Below are positions 27,633 to 39,810 of a stretch of 64,000 bases of DNA, piece by piece. The stretch lies in NCBI RefSeq assembly GCF_025698545.1, contig NC_068576.1:51308390-51372389 (forward strand), written 5' to 3'. Position numbers and translations under genes: made by a program. The notes under the pieces are model-generated. The model ran no database searches. It saw only the letters and a program-made list of their open reading frames with translations, and was not told the DNA's origin. The DNA is from Gossypium raimondii (taxonomy: Eukaryota; Streptophyta; Magnoliopsida; Malvales; Malvaceae). The number at the start of each line of letters is the position of its first letter. The stretch's first letter is position 1.

Positions 27633-28743
27633 CTAAGCGGATGGCATTCCAAATTGGTTGCGGAGATCGTCAATTCGTTTCTCAAATGACTTAGAAAGCT
27701 CAGAAATGGAAGTTTTGCAAACTGACAGCAACACAAATGGACAATAAGATGATGAAAATTTCACTAAAATGTAAAATATGTGTGGCGTGATGAAAATTAG
27801 ATTTCCATAGGTAAAGCTAGATGAAGGATCCACCGATTTAAAAGCAACTTAAACATAACCAGTTTCCAGATGATCTTTTATGAACTCTTTCGTTAGGTTC
27901 CTATTAATTTTCGACAAATTAGGGAACTCTCTGCTAAGCAGTAAACACTGTAAAACGTAGCAATAATAATGAAAGACCGTGTTGAAATAACAGTGGCGAT
28001 GAAAAGAAGTAGCACGAAAATACCACGGGAAGCAGTGGCTTGTGCATCTGCCATGAATTCTGCATATGAAGCCTGAAATTGAACACAAAGAAAAGGAAAT
28101 TAGATGATAGTGTCGGAACTGGGAAAAAAGTTTATTTGTAGAATATGGTTAATTTCTCATTTATTCAGTGTCGAAAGATTTACTTTCATTGCTTCATGGC
28201 TTTCATCAATCTTTTCCAATATCTTCTTGTATTCCTTTTCAGCTTCCTCAATCGCTTGTTGGCATGCTTGTGTCTGGATCTGTCAAATTAGGAAAAGCAA
28301 TTAGCAGTAGAATAATTAAGAAAAAAAAAACAGTCTAATTATAACAACTTTTAAAATTCAAAGGTCCCCTGATTTCATGTAAATAATCAAGCGGATCAGC
28401 AGGAATAAGTGAGAGAGACCTTGAAGCGCTTATGGAGGCGCGAGTGAGAGGCGTCAAGATCCTTAAGAATCTCAGAGTGAGATCGGTCGATGAGGTTACG
28501 CTTTATATCCTCCAGTCGAAAAGACGCAAATTCCTTGAGATCGGAGATGGTGGTTAGGGTTTTGTGATTAGGCGGTGAGGACTGGAGGTTGAAGAAAGCG
28601 GAAGCTGGAGTCGAATGGGAGGCGTTAGCTGCTATAGTCCTCTTCCTTTTGTTGAAAATGGTTGATTTGAGCGGAGAATGGTTATCCTCTGGAGCAGGAG
28701 ATGCCACTGGCAATGGCGATGGTCGATTACTTCTCCTCTGCAT
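27633..28743 (-). CDS. Small coiled-coil protein, tentatively ASY4-like
   Basis: Four minus-strand exons give 185 residues: 28743-28420, 28279-28184, 28072-28024 and 27721-27633, in phase, with AG acceptors. The first donor is the weak AAG|GTCTCT. The N-terminal 70 residues are Pro/Ser/Arg-rich and basic, with a KRKR cluster that could be a nuclear signal. From about residue 66 on the protein is predicted helical with heptad-like spacing (DLKEFASFRLEDIKR, then EEAEKEYKKILEKIDESHE), ending RIDDLRNQFGMPSA. From memory this resembles plant ASY4, a small coiled-coil protein of the meiotic chromosome axis, but the match is from recollection and unverified. It could equally be an uncharacterised nuclear coiled-coil protein. 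The gene borders the transposon nest. Confidence 0.7.
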
Positions 28744-29236
28744 TTTCGTTCGCAGGAGCCAGCAATTTTGCTTTCAACTGAATGAATTATATTTGTAGTT
28801 GCAAACTGGCTAGCGGGTTTTATTGTTTTCAAATTTCTGTGGTAACCATCTGGAATCACTTGAGTTATGGACGCTGTGTGCTACCTGCTGTGTGTGTTAA
28901 CACGTGGAAGTATCTATCAAATCCTCCTCCTTTAATTCTGAAATTTTGTACTTTTTAGTTTTTTTGAGAGCCAGTTATAATGCATAACAGATCAATCCGC
29001 TCTTGGTAATATATATATATGATTGAATTTTCGTCTATTATATATGATAGTATTAGTATTTTTTTTTTGTTTTGGTAGAAATGAATTACGCGAAGCCTAA
29101 ATATAAGAAAAATTAGTTACTACTTGATCTCATAAGAATACTCGAATAACTATCTTCTTCTAGGAAAATCATAGATGGTCCTTCAAATATCACTAAATGA
29201 TTAATATCATTGATAGCATGTATTGATATCTATTCA
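28744..29236. promoter_or_regulatory. Promoter side of the coiled-coil gene
   Basis: About 500 bases separate the start codon at 28743 from the tandem repeat block on the right. No convincing TATA element was picked out. Nothing coding is seen on either strand. Confidence 0.3.
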
Positions 29237-29702
29237 ATACATTGATAGTATATAAATTTATGCATTAACAATTAATTATATTGCTAATTATATGTCCTAG
29301 AGCATTGCGAGCAATGATGTACATGCAAGAAAGGCGACGACAACTGCGCACAAAAAAGGCGGGTTGAGTGAGTATGCATTAACAAATTATAATACATGGA
29401 TTGTGTATAAATTTATGTATGGAAAACAAGCTACATTGCTAATCTTATGTCCTATGCATGAGTGTTGAGAGCAATACCCGTACATGCAAAATTGGTGACA
29501 ATTCCACATGCAAGCATGCAACAAAGGCCGGTTGAGTGAGTATGACATTAACAAATTAGAATACATTGACAGTATATAAATTTATGTATGAATGCTAATC
29601 TTGTGTCCTATGCATGACTGTTACGAGCAATGCACGTACATGCAAAATTGGTGACAATTCCACATGCAAGCATGCACAAAAGGCTGGTTGAGTGAGTATG
29701 CT
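29237..29702. repeat. Three-copy tandem repeat, about 155-170 bp unit
   Basis: Copies begin at about 29237, 29391 and 29561 with AATACAT followed by TATAAATTTATG, and each ends with GGTTGAGTGAGTATG. Inside each copy are GCTAAT, ATGTCCTA, GAGCAAT and GTACATGCAA in the same order. Copies 2 and 3 also share a long CAAAATTGGTGACAATTCC-type segment and are closest to each other. No coding capacity. Confidence 0.75.
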
Positions 29703-30606
29703 GGTCCTAAAAATTTCTATTCAAATAATTAATATATTCAATATATATATACCAATTCAATCAATATAAATTCAATAAATTCATCACATACTAAATCAAT
29801 CCATTTCAATTGCAAAACACAATAATTCTCACCTCAACACTTACCATGTACATTAAATTAAATTATAATAATTAACAACTAAATTCAGATTATAGAAATA
29901 CAAACTAAAAATTTCGAGCTATTCTTCGTCGACTTTATCTTTTTCCTTTTTAGTCGAGGGTTCTAGTACAAAATTAGCTACAGAATTAAAACAATTAAAA
30001 TTTATCAATACAATACAATTTAAATTTCATATTGCATATTTCAACTTTTACTCAACATTTGTCTAAATTCTAATTTAGTCCCTAAACCGAGACTAATTTT
30101 ATTTCTTCACAATCAATTCTATATTTTCGTTCATTTTCCACTTTAAACTAGATTTAACTCTTTAATTTCACTTAAATCCCTAAATTTTTAATTTTTCACA
30201 ATTTAGTCCCTATTACTCAAAATTTACAATTTTTCTACAATTTAATCCTTTTTCACTTCTAATTTAAAATCTATCAATTTAATCCCTAATACTAAAATTA
30301 TAAAACATTAACAATATTTAAAAACTCAATAAATTCTAAAATTTTGACATGGGTTGGGTAGTATTTAATACCAAGATTCCAAAAACATAAAATTAAAAAA
30401 AGGGATTAAATTGACTAACCAATTGAATTTAGAACTTTTGAAACCCTAAGGCCCTTCGTCTGTTTCTTTCTCTTTTTATTTTTTTTCGTTTTGCTTCTTT
30501 GTTTCGTTTCTACCTTTCTATTTCTTTTTCTTTCTTTCTTTCTTTTGTTTGTTTTATTATTATAATATAATATATATAAGTAAAATTCTTTTAATATAAT
30601 ATATAT
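29703..30606 (-). mobile_element. LTR-type sequence, left part, split by the LINE
   Basis: AT-rich non-coding sequence with repeated phrases TTTAGTCCCTA and AATTTAATCC, typical of cotton LTRs read from the antisense side. It continues on the other side of the LINE at 35998-36573. The outer left boundary is not defined. Confidence 0.45.
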
Positions 30607-30951
30607 TTTTTTGTCAAACATCAGACTGATATTATTATCACACGGCTCAAGGAAAACAATAGCTGAGAAGCCACCAAACACGACAACATGAAACGACAAA
30701 ACAAAAATAGAAAGGGAAACAATTGTCCAACAGAAAAGCAATTAAAGTCCTAGAAATTATCAACCAAAACAATCAGAAAATAAAAACTCTTGAGCTAGCA
30801 ACCAACACCGCTTCAGTACCCAATATCAGCCAGAAAAACTCTCCTCACCATCAGAAAACTATATCGAGTAAAAGGAGAGAGCAAAGCTTTGAATACAAAT
30901 ACTAGAGATTCAACGAACCTTCTCCAAATTCAAAGCAAAACGACATGAACC

Positions 30952-33900
30952 TTAGATCCTCTGGTTCCAAGCCAAACGGTCCTTCATCAACACCATCCTC
31001 ACAAATTTAGGCACTCCAAAAACCCAGCTCTCACACACATTTCTTGTCCGGCCTTCCAGCGCCAGAACGTGAGCCACTTCATTAACCGCACGAGGCACAA
31101 AAAGGTAAGTTACCTCATCAAAATTCATACCCAAATGATAAATATGATGTGTAATCGATCTGAAAACCGATTTATGTTCTTGCTCCTTCTTAATACTTTT
31201 GATGACTGTCAGAGAACAATTTTTGCAATGAAAATTTTACCCCTTCATGAACCAGTTTATTTCTATGAAACCAAAGACTCCACATGAAAATAACCATGAG
31301 TCGTTGTTGTCGTTCATCTGCTGCAGAAAACGTTCTAACAAAGTAAATCTTGTGACATGATTGTTCTTCAAAAGGCAGAATTTTTACTTGAAATGAAGCC
31401 CACACACCCTGTAGAACACCACAAGACCACAACAGATGCTCGGAAACCTCTAAGTCTGCCTTACACAGTGGGCAAATGACTTCCTCACATAAAGTTCTAC
31501 GCGTCAGATTTCTAAAATGAGGCACCAGATTATTAGACATCCTCCAAATGTGTATTTTAATTTTCTTAGGGATATTCAGTGACCATAAGGTTGTGTAAAA
31601 ACCTTTGTAATCCTCATCATTAGAGGGCGTATGTAAAATGCTTTGTAAAAATTCTATATTTAAGACCCGATACCCACTCTTAACTGTGTATTCCCAGAGC
31701 CTTCATGTTTCCAAACCAGCTCCCTGTTCGATCTACTTTCAGATATAGGAATAGAGAAAATTCGAGCTGTTGTGTTTTCATCAACTAAATTATGAACTAG
31801 CTCCCTGTTCCAAGTGCTAAACTCAATTATAATTAATTGATTAACAGTTGTCCAAGTAGGCCTAATCTCTTGAACTGGAATTCTGTTGTTCCCTCTTCCA
31901 GGTAATAAATGATCATTCCATATGTTGATGCGATCACCATTCCCAACCTGCCACAAAATCGCTTCTCCAATCAACTCCCGAGCACTACAAATTCTTCTCC
32001 AGGTAAAAGAATGGTAAGAGCCAATTTTTGCTGATAGTATATCTGAATAATGAAAATAACCGGCTTTTAAAACTCTGGCCAAAAAATAATGAGGCTGGGA
32101 TAAAATACGTCAAACTTGTTTTACTAATAAAACCTTATTAAACAAAAACAAGTTTTTAAAGCCTAACTCCCCAATGCACTTCGGCTTGCATAACATTTCT
32201 CAATTTCTCCAATGAATACCCTTCAAGGACTTGTTCTTCGTCCACTAGAACTTATTCATAATGCCTTCAAGCTTTCGACATAACGATTTTGTCAGAAGAA
32301 AACATTGCATAACATAAATCGGTGTGCAAGACCGATTTAATAAATACCTCCTTACCCCCCATTGATAGATAGCGTAAACACCACCCCTCAACCCGTTTTT
32401 CGTACCGATTCATAAAATTAGTAAAAGCTCATGTTTTTCTCCTACCCACCATCATAGGCAAGCCTAGATACTTCTAAGGGTTAGAAGTCACCCGAACTCC
32501 TAATAAATTGACGATATCCTCCTTGACACTAGAGGCTACATTTGCTCCAAAGTAAATGAGGGATTTATCAAAATTCACCCGCTACCCCGAGACCATCTCA
32601 TATTCCCGAATTACATCACGAACCACACCAGCCCCCTCAGATGAGGCCTCACTGAAAAGGATACAATCATCTGCAAAAAACAAATGATTAACAGATAATT
32701 TCTCCCTACCAACAGGTGCTCCCACCATCCAACCTTTATGTTTAGCATCCTAAATAAGCATAGAAAAACCTTCAGCATAAATCAGAAACAGATAGGGGCT
32801 GGGAGGGTCTTCTTATCTTAAACCTCTTGATGGAGAAAACCATTTGCTATTAATTCCATTAAGGCTAACAGAATAGGAAACAGAACAAACACATCACATG
32901 ATGAGTATGATCCAATCAGCATGAAAACCCAGATGCTTCATCATTCCCGCAAAAAAATCTCATTCAACACGATCATACGCTTTACTCATATCGAGTTTAA
33001 GCGCAAAATTACCCTTCTTGCCACTCTTCTTCATTTTGAGAGAATGAAAGACCTCATAAGCAATCAGCACATTGTCTGAAATAAGTCTTCTTGGGATAAA
33101 AGCCCCTTGAGCTTCATTAATACAATTCCCCAAAATATCACTCATACGAATTACTAAGACTTTCGCAACAATTTTGTAAATAACATTACAAAGACTTATG
33201 GGTCTGAATTGTGACATATTTTTTGGTTTATCAACTTTGGGGATCAAAATAATGCGCGTTTTATTAATATCTCCTATTTCAGACTAACCATTCAGAATAG
33301 ATAAACAATAATAGGAAACTCCAGCCCAATAATATGCCAGTACCTTTGGAAAAAAATTGCGGGGAACCCATCAACGCTGGGGGCTTTCAAAGGTGCCATC
33401 AACTTAACAGCATAAGCGATATCCTCCTCAGTAAACTGTTTTAACAACCTCTCATTCATGCTAGCAATAACTCTTTTCTCAACTAAACCAAATAAATTTT
33501 CATTCGAACCCATATCTAAAGCAGAAAAAAGTTTTTCGAAATAATCAGAAGCAATCTTTATAAATTCTTCAGTCGAAGTAGTCCTTCCACCATTCTCATC
33601 TTCTAACTCAGAGATTCTACTATGAAAATGACGTTGCACCGCAATCTTATGAAAGTAACTGGTATTTCGATCGCCATTCTTTAGCCAATTAACTCGAACT
33701 CATAGCTCCTAAAATAACTCTTCCTTATCAGCTTCCAAATTAAGTCCTAATTGAACCTCCGTAATTTCAGCTAAAGTCTCATTAGAAAGCTCCTGATTAT
33801 AAAGACTATTCAATCTGTCTTCTAAATCAACACGATTTCTCTTCTCTCTACTACTGGATTTACTCTAATTTTGCAATTGGTGTCCCATTCTCTCAAGCTT

Positions 33901-34713
33901 GTTCGGTACGCTTCCAGAATTATCTTCCCACCATCTTTTAACCATCCCCTCAAAGGAACTTTCTAAACACCATTTGGCCTCAAACTTAAAAGACTCAAAT
34001 GGTCGAAAAAGGGGACAATGGTCGAAAAATGAATGACTCAAATGTTCAAGCTGATAACTAGGAAAGAGACTCACCCAGCTCAACGTAACGACTCCACGAT
34101 CCAGACGCTCTCTTATATTTGTAGATACAAATCGTCCTCTTTCCCATGTGAACCACCGACCAATAAAACTTAAGTCATTGAGGTTGCAATCCTCTAATGC
34201 CGTACGAAATTCCATTATCTGTTGATCTGGTCGGAGTCGACCACTTTTTTTCTCAAAAAAATTTGCAATCTCATTAAAATCTCCCAAAAGAACCCAATAG
34301 ATAAATTGATCATAATTTAACTGTCTAAGTAGGTCCCACGAAACACCTCTACACCTTTTATCTGGATTTCCATAGAACCCCGTTAACCTCCAAAAATCAC
34401 CACATTCATTATCGTGAATTTCAACGTCAATGTGAAAAGAGGAAAAACTTTTAAGCTTGACCAATGAATTCTTTTTCTAGTCCAATGATAATCTACCTCT
34501 TGTGCCTATTGCCCCAACATCAATTCCATTCTCAAACCCGCACTTCAACCTGACCAACTCCATTTTTTTAGAACTTAAATTTGTTTCCATAAGAAACAAA
34601 ATTCGGGGATTAATGACTCTCAACTTATTTTTGAGTCTTTTACTGTTCGTGATCTTCCCAAACCACGAACATTCTAACTTAGTATTTTTATTAAGCCCGA
34701 CTGCTCTGATCAC
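30952..34713 (-). pseudogene. LINE ORF2 remnant: endonuclease, reverse transcriptase, RNase H-like
   Basis: Reading right to left: AP-endonuclease pieces at 34713-34477 and 34464-33865 (with LLGDFNEIANFFEK, RWFTWERG and FFDHCPL-type motifs). RT pieces follow at 33639-33292 and 33247-32960 (RPISLCNVIYKIVAKVL, GAFIPRR, LKLDMSKAYDRVEW), with the catalytic FADD coded near 32667-32680. Next is a post-RT region at 32082-31660, a zinc-ribbon zf-RVT piece at 31540-31190 (CPLC, HLLWSC) and an RNase H-like tail at 31134-30952 (VPRAVNEVAHVLA). Frame changes and stops separate the pieces, including a TAA directly at the end of the first endonuclease piece. This is the usual plant L1-type domain order. 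Confidence 0.85.
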
Positions 34714-35068
34714 CAGAGCTAGCCGATAACTCTATAGAACATGTTCCAGTGTTAGAACCCAAAAGAACACGAGGGCCCTCCACTATTCTCTGTCTCTTCT
34801 TACCTTCCAACATACCAATTGGGTCATTTTCCTCTTCTAAGACCAAATTCATGGGCCCATTCACCAGCCCATCAGTAACCAAATCTTATTTGCCCCAATT
34901 ATGCAACTTGTTTTGTCCACTAGTGCCATGTTGCTGAACATATCCCAATGGGATTAGATTGGGATTTAAGATTTGACTCCTAATGATTCCCCTTCAGTTA
35001 CGCCCTGAATCCTTATCCCCATTTAATAAAAAACTTTGATTGAGACTTTCTAAATTTTTTGCGTTGCA

Positions 35069-35848
35069 CTATGACCCATCTGCTGCACGTAACCATATGC
35101 TCATCGCCATATTACGACACCTCACCACCGCACGCAGTGATAAATGCCAGCCAAAAATAATTTTTGATGGCTCAACTCTTAGTTGAAAAGGACAATAACT
35201 CTCCCCATGCCCCAATTTTCCACAAATAAAGCAAAACAGACTTAGCTTTTCATATTTAAACCGAGCATAAACAATCATAGACTTTCCAATCTGGACTTTT
35301 TTCATACGTTTCAACGAGGCAGATACATCCAAGCAAACACGAATACGCATATATTTCTTAAGACCCAAAGTCGGTATGAAAGTATCATACTCAGTAAATT
35401 TTCCACAGAAATCACCAAATTGTTTAGCCATCGACTCAGTCATCAGCCCTAGAGGTAATTCGTGGACTTGTATCCAAAACTTAGTAAGGTTTAACTCCAA
35501 CGTTGCTGGATTTTCCCCATTTGGGATTTGGGATTCTTTGAAGTATAAGTAAATGGTTATTAAAGAACCACGGTGTTCCCGCAAGTACCCTATCAATGTC
35601 AACCTCATGAAAGATTGAAAAAGATATCGTTTTTCCCCTAAATCTGTAATACAAATCCCACCTATAGAATGCCGCAGATCTGCCATGGTATTACGCAATG
35701 AAGGGAAGTGGATAGCACTATTTGTTAGACAACGCCCCACCAGGCAGAACTGGTAAGTACAATCCACTGCCCCTGCTTCCTCTTGGAACGCTTCTTCCTC
35801 ATCATCCAATAAACTCAGATTCGCCAACTCCTCTTCCATCAGAAACAC
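35069..35848 (-). pseudogene. LINE ORF1-like protein, DUF4283 plus CCHC zinc knuckle
   Basis: A 259-codon open frame starting MFLMEEELANLSLLDDEEEAF carries the DUF4283-like fold of plant LINE and retroelement proteins (FWIQVHELPLGLMTESMAKQ). It is followed by a canonical CX2CX4HX4C zinc knuckle, CFICGKLGHGESYC, at about residues 207-220. Such proteins bind element RNA. The frame itself is open but probably truncated at its C-terminus compared with full ORF1 proteins. It lies immediately upstream of the endonuclease on the same strand. Confidence 0.8.
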
Positions 35849-35997
35849 AACAACCCCAACCGGAACGAAAATTGGGAATAAAAACCGAGCTAGAAATTGT
35901 CAAAGAAAAACAAAAAAAAATAACAGAGCTAAAAAAAACAAAGAAAATCGTGCCAAACGGCAGACAGAGAAAACCGTGCCTTTAATTTAATATATAT

Positions 35998-36573
35998 TAA
36001 ATTTACATATATTTAACTTATGTCGCCTCACCTAAAGAACAATGGCATAATTGCTTATTTAGTCTCTTTTAGTTTTTCTTTAATCTATAATTCAACTTTC
36101 ACCCTATATGCAATTTAGTCTTTATACCTAATTACTCTTAATTTATGCAAATTCATCTAACCAAAACCTAATTAACTACACAACTAGCTTCGTGAATATT
36201 TATTAAATATTACGAGTCTAATTTACGGAACAAAGTCCCGGAATGTACTTTTTAAATTTGGTCCTTTTAATTAATTAACTATCGAAATATTAAAATTTCT
36301 TAACAAAACTTTAATACTACCATAATGACACTCCTAAATATTTATAAAAATATTTACGGCTCAATTTATAAAAACAATGTCCCGATACCTCATTTTCTAA
36401 AACCACTTGAACTTAATAAATCACTTATATAACATAAATTATCAAATCAAAAACCTTTTTAAAAATCACACTTGTCTCGTAAATATTAAATAATAATATT
36501 TACAAATTTACTTGTCATATTTGGTGGTCTCGAAACTACTATTTCTGACACCCCTGAAAAACGGGATGTTACA
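35998..36573 (-). mobile_element. LTR-type sequence, right part, with terminal TGTTACA
   Basis: Continuation of the LTR-like sequence interrupted by the LINE. On the minus strand it starts TGTAACATCCCGTTTTTCAG, the usual start of a family of Malvaceae gypsy LTRs, so its 5' end is at 36573. No matching target duplication was found at the left end. Confidence 0.5.
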
Positions 36574-37095
36574 AGAAGTCTCAAAATAAGTTAAAAGCTG
36601 CATCTGATAATCCACAAAGTTAGTTATATAGATAATAAAAGTTCTCTTACACCATATAGTTGGGTACAATACCATTTAGGAGAATGAAATTAAACACAAA
36701 CACTAAAGACGGCTCACAAACTATTTAATTTGAGACATTCAAAATTTTGAAATGTGATTGGGAGGACATTTGTTGCCCTAAAAAAGAGATTTCTCATATT
36801 AACATCACCACTTTAATGTAGTCTAAAAAATAAGATTGGATCATGCTAGCATGTTACTTACAATTCATAACTTCATTCATTGTTTGAATCGAGATGACAC
36901 ATTCCTTTAATAGTATATAGAAGAAGATCTTGGTAATATTAATGATTTGATTAAAATGATGAAGAAATTGGTCAATAACCAATAGATCAATGAGTATATG
37001 TTAAATGCTAGAGAGAGAACAACTCAACAAATATGGAATATTAGAACATTTAAATAAAATTGCATATGATCTTTATTTTTATTTGTAATAGTAAT
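36574..37095. other. Spacer between LTR remnant and CACTA element
   Basis: About 520 bases of AT-rich DNA with no recognisable gene or repeat terminus, other than the AAT target site at 37093-37095 that borders the CACTA element. Confidence 0.5.
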
Positions 37096-37422
37096 CACTA
37101 CACCAAAACAGGTTTTTAGCGGCGTTTTTTTATACCTTTACAAACGCCTCCAAAAACACCATTCTTTGGCGGCGTTTATGAAAAAATGCCACTAACTTTT
37201 AAAAAACATTTAGAAATATTAAATATTAAAATCAAACATTATTAATATCAAAAATTAATTAGTATTAAATATATACTTTTAGTTAAAAAGATAGTATTTA
37301 ATCATATAATAAATTAATTTTTTTAGTCAAAATATTAGCAAAATTACAAGTTCAAATAGTGCAACTAATTGATTGCAAAAAAAAAAATGCACAAGTTCAA
37401 AATGTAAAATTTATAGACTAAA

Positions 37423-37755
37423 ATGGAAATTCAAAAACCCTTTGAAATTAAACTGAAATGGATCATCTTCATCTTCATCTTCATCATCTTCTTCTTCACT
37501 TTCAACTCTGTGACCATCTTCTTCTCTGCTGCCCATGTGATTCAATGCTCTCCTTTCATCATCTTCATCGTCATTATAAGGCACAGTGACTCTTCAGGAG
37601 GTGAAGATGGTGAATCCACAACCCTCTGCCGTTTTAAGTCCCGTTTTACGTCTACACTATCACCAAGTTTCCTTTTTGCTTTCATCTTCTTTCCCCCTCC
37701 TTCACTCTCACAATTTCTGTTGTTATACCACAGTAGCATTCATCAATTAAACTAA
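37423..37755. other. Open frames of unknown origin in the CACTA element
   Basis: A 110-codon plus-strand frame is hydrophobic and dominated by TCATCT-type repeats. Opposite it a 65-codon minus-strand frame (37739-37542) is Lys/Arg-rich with KRKLGDSVDVKRDLKRQR. Either may be a further captured exon. Neither matches a family I recognise, and chance frames are possible. Confidence 0.25.
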
Positions 37756-38062
37756 ATTCCCATGAGATCTCCTACTACAATCGTTCACCTAAAATAAATG
37801 ATAAAAAAAAGAACTATACTTTTGGATGCTGAGAAAAAAAGCAGAAAAATTCATAGCCAACTATCTAGGGTTTTTATTGAGTACCAGATAAAACATAGCA
37901 GCATAGCAAGTCAAAGTTGGTAGGGATTTTCCCAACCAAGAATATGGAATCACACTACACTAGAAGAAAATAACATGCCTCGTTGCTTATTTCGGTTCCA
38001 CAGTCATGATCATAAGTATAATTATAATAAAATAGGTTTTGAGTCCTGAAGTATTGACTGAC

Positions 38063-38386
38063 CTGTTGGGGTCTTATTATCTTTGTATCGGGATCATCTA
38101 GAGACTCGTGCCAGTGTGCCAAGTACCCAGCCATTCGAGGGATTGCAAATAACACAGTGAAGAACTCTGGTGGAAATCCCATGGCCCTATTGAATAAAAC
38201 CTCAATTGTCACTGGTCCAACATCTAAAATATATCTTATACATTCGTCTAGTTTCTCAAAGTGAGCAGTGAAATTAATCTTATCTTACCGATATATTAAC
38301 CCAGAATAGAAATCAACATTTGGATAAAGCTTCCTCTTAATAAAATATTCATCAGATAATGCGGCCTTCTCCAAACTAATAGCTAC
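38063..38386 (-). pseudogene. Captured exons of peroxisomal citrate synthase (CSY2/CSY3 type)
   Basis: Two minus-strand exons with their intron. Exon A (38386-38289) encodes 32 residues including [18 protein letters not shown] and [10 protein letters not shown]. Exon B (38186-38063) continues [18 protein letters not shown], then [13 protein letters not shown] and RPQQ. Acceptors (TTTGCAG, TTCAATAG) and donors (CG|GTAAGA, CAG|GTCAGT) are intact and in phase. This block is characteristic of the glyoxysomal/peroxisomal plant isoform, not the mitochondrial one; the full enzyme condenses acetyl-CoA and oxaloacetate in beta-oxidation and the glyoxylate cycle. Only about 74 residues of a roughly 500-residue enzyme are here, without the downstream VYTG-containing exon, so no active enzyme can be made. 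There are no stops within the captured exons, suggesting fairly recent capture or constraint. Confidence 0.88.
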
Positions 38387-39810
38387 CTGCAAAAGGGGAA
38401 AATGATAGACGGTAAGAGAAAAGCATATTAAAACATTTACAGTAAACAAAGAAATCATGGACAAAATTAGAATGTCACCTATACAAACAACAAAGTACTA
38501 ATGAATCCCTGTTTAGAAAACATAATACTATTTACGGAATTTGCCACCAAATATGAAGCCAACATGACTGAACTCTCAGTCCATGCGTTATTATACCTTG
38601 ATCAGCTTACATGCCATGAAACATTCAAGTGCAATCATGAAGAACTTAAAACAGATTAGGTGTGGGAAAAGGTTAGTGGGAAAAGGTTAGTTGCTTTATG
38701 TAAAAGAAAATAATCCGGAAGGTTGTCGATAAACACCTCAATAAGTGGATCCCGACCAACAATAGAAAAAATTAAGTACAAAGGAGATTAGATAAATTTT
38801 CAAACAAAATATCAGCGACTAAAATATACTATACATTTCTTTTTTTTTTTAAAGAAATTAGAAGAGTTTAACAATAAAATTGTGAAAAACCACAAGCCAC
38901 TGTCACTACTGCTGGGACATTCAAACTGACATAAATTAAAACCAAACTCCAATCAAGAAATGAGTATATAGAAAACAATAGAAGATTCTTCAAATATGAA
39001 AAAAAAATTAAAATAAAAATAAAGAGGAAAAAATACTAAAAAAACAAAATAAAATATCAAAGAAAATGAAGCGAAGAAAATTTTCATAAAGAAAATAAAT
39101 ATGACCACCTTCTGTGCAATTCAAAGGCAATTGTTGACAAGCCCATTGAGTTCTTAGTACCCTTAGCAAGAGATTCCAAAGAAGCACCACCGCAAAAGGG
39201 TACAAAGAAATAGATCAAACAGGTTCAATAAAGTAGAAACACAATTCATAGGACGAATAGAAACACTTTGGAAGATAAAGTTGATTAATTATTTTTCAAT
39301 TTTTTTATTATAAAGATTAATATTTTCATTTGGATATATGAATGTCTATGAATATATTCGAATATATGCTTAGGGCAAACAATGGCCTTACACCTTTCGT
39401 TAAATGGAATAATATCAATTTTAATCTCTCAATTTCAAGTAAATTTTACTTTTAACCCCTAAATTTTAAAATTACTTCAAGCAATGCATAAAAATATCAT
39501 AATTTTTTTCAAAAACAAAGGATGAAAATGAACTAAAATATAATGAAAAACCTCAATTTTTTTAAAAAATTCTCAAAATAATTAAAATCCGATGATTGAA
39601 CTGATTGAACTAGTCATTACCTTATTTATAACTAAGTAAAAAACATGAACAAAATTTCGATTACACCAACTAAATTTCTTTCATCAATGCTTAATAAACC
39701 TCATATACTCGGACATGTAATTATAGTATGTTTACTATATACATAAAGAATGAGTAAAAATATATGATCAAAAGCAAATATTTTTTTGATAAAGAAATTC
39801 AAATTTGAAC

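Larger units (their letters stand above)
30607..35980 (-). mobile_element. LINE (non-LTR retrotransposon), full-length but mutated
   Basis: About 5.37 kb reading on the minus strand: an ORF1-like region, an endonuclease, a reverse transcriptase and a C-terminal RNase H-like piece. The element is bounded by 17-base direct repeats, TTTAATATAATATATAT at 30590-30606 and TTTAATTTAATATATAT at 35981-35997 (one mismatch). The 3' end is a short T run on the plus strand (30607-30612), which is the element's poly(A). Many stops and shifts break the coding region, so it is not autonomous now. Confidence 0.85.

Noticed and set aside
39112-39205. Possible extra captured exon on the minus strand (ESLAKGTKNSMGLSTIAFE)
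   Set aside because: The frame is open and protein-like, but no convincing acceptor was found and the family is not recognised, so it is not listed as a feature.
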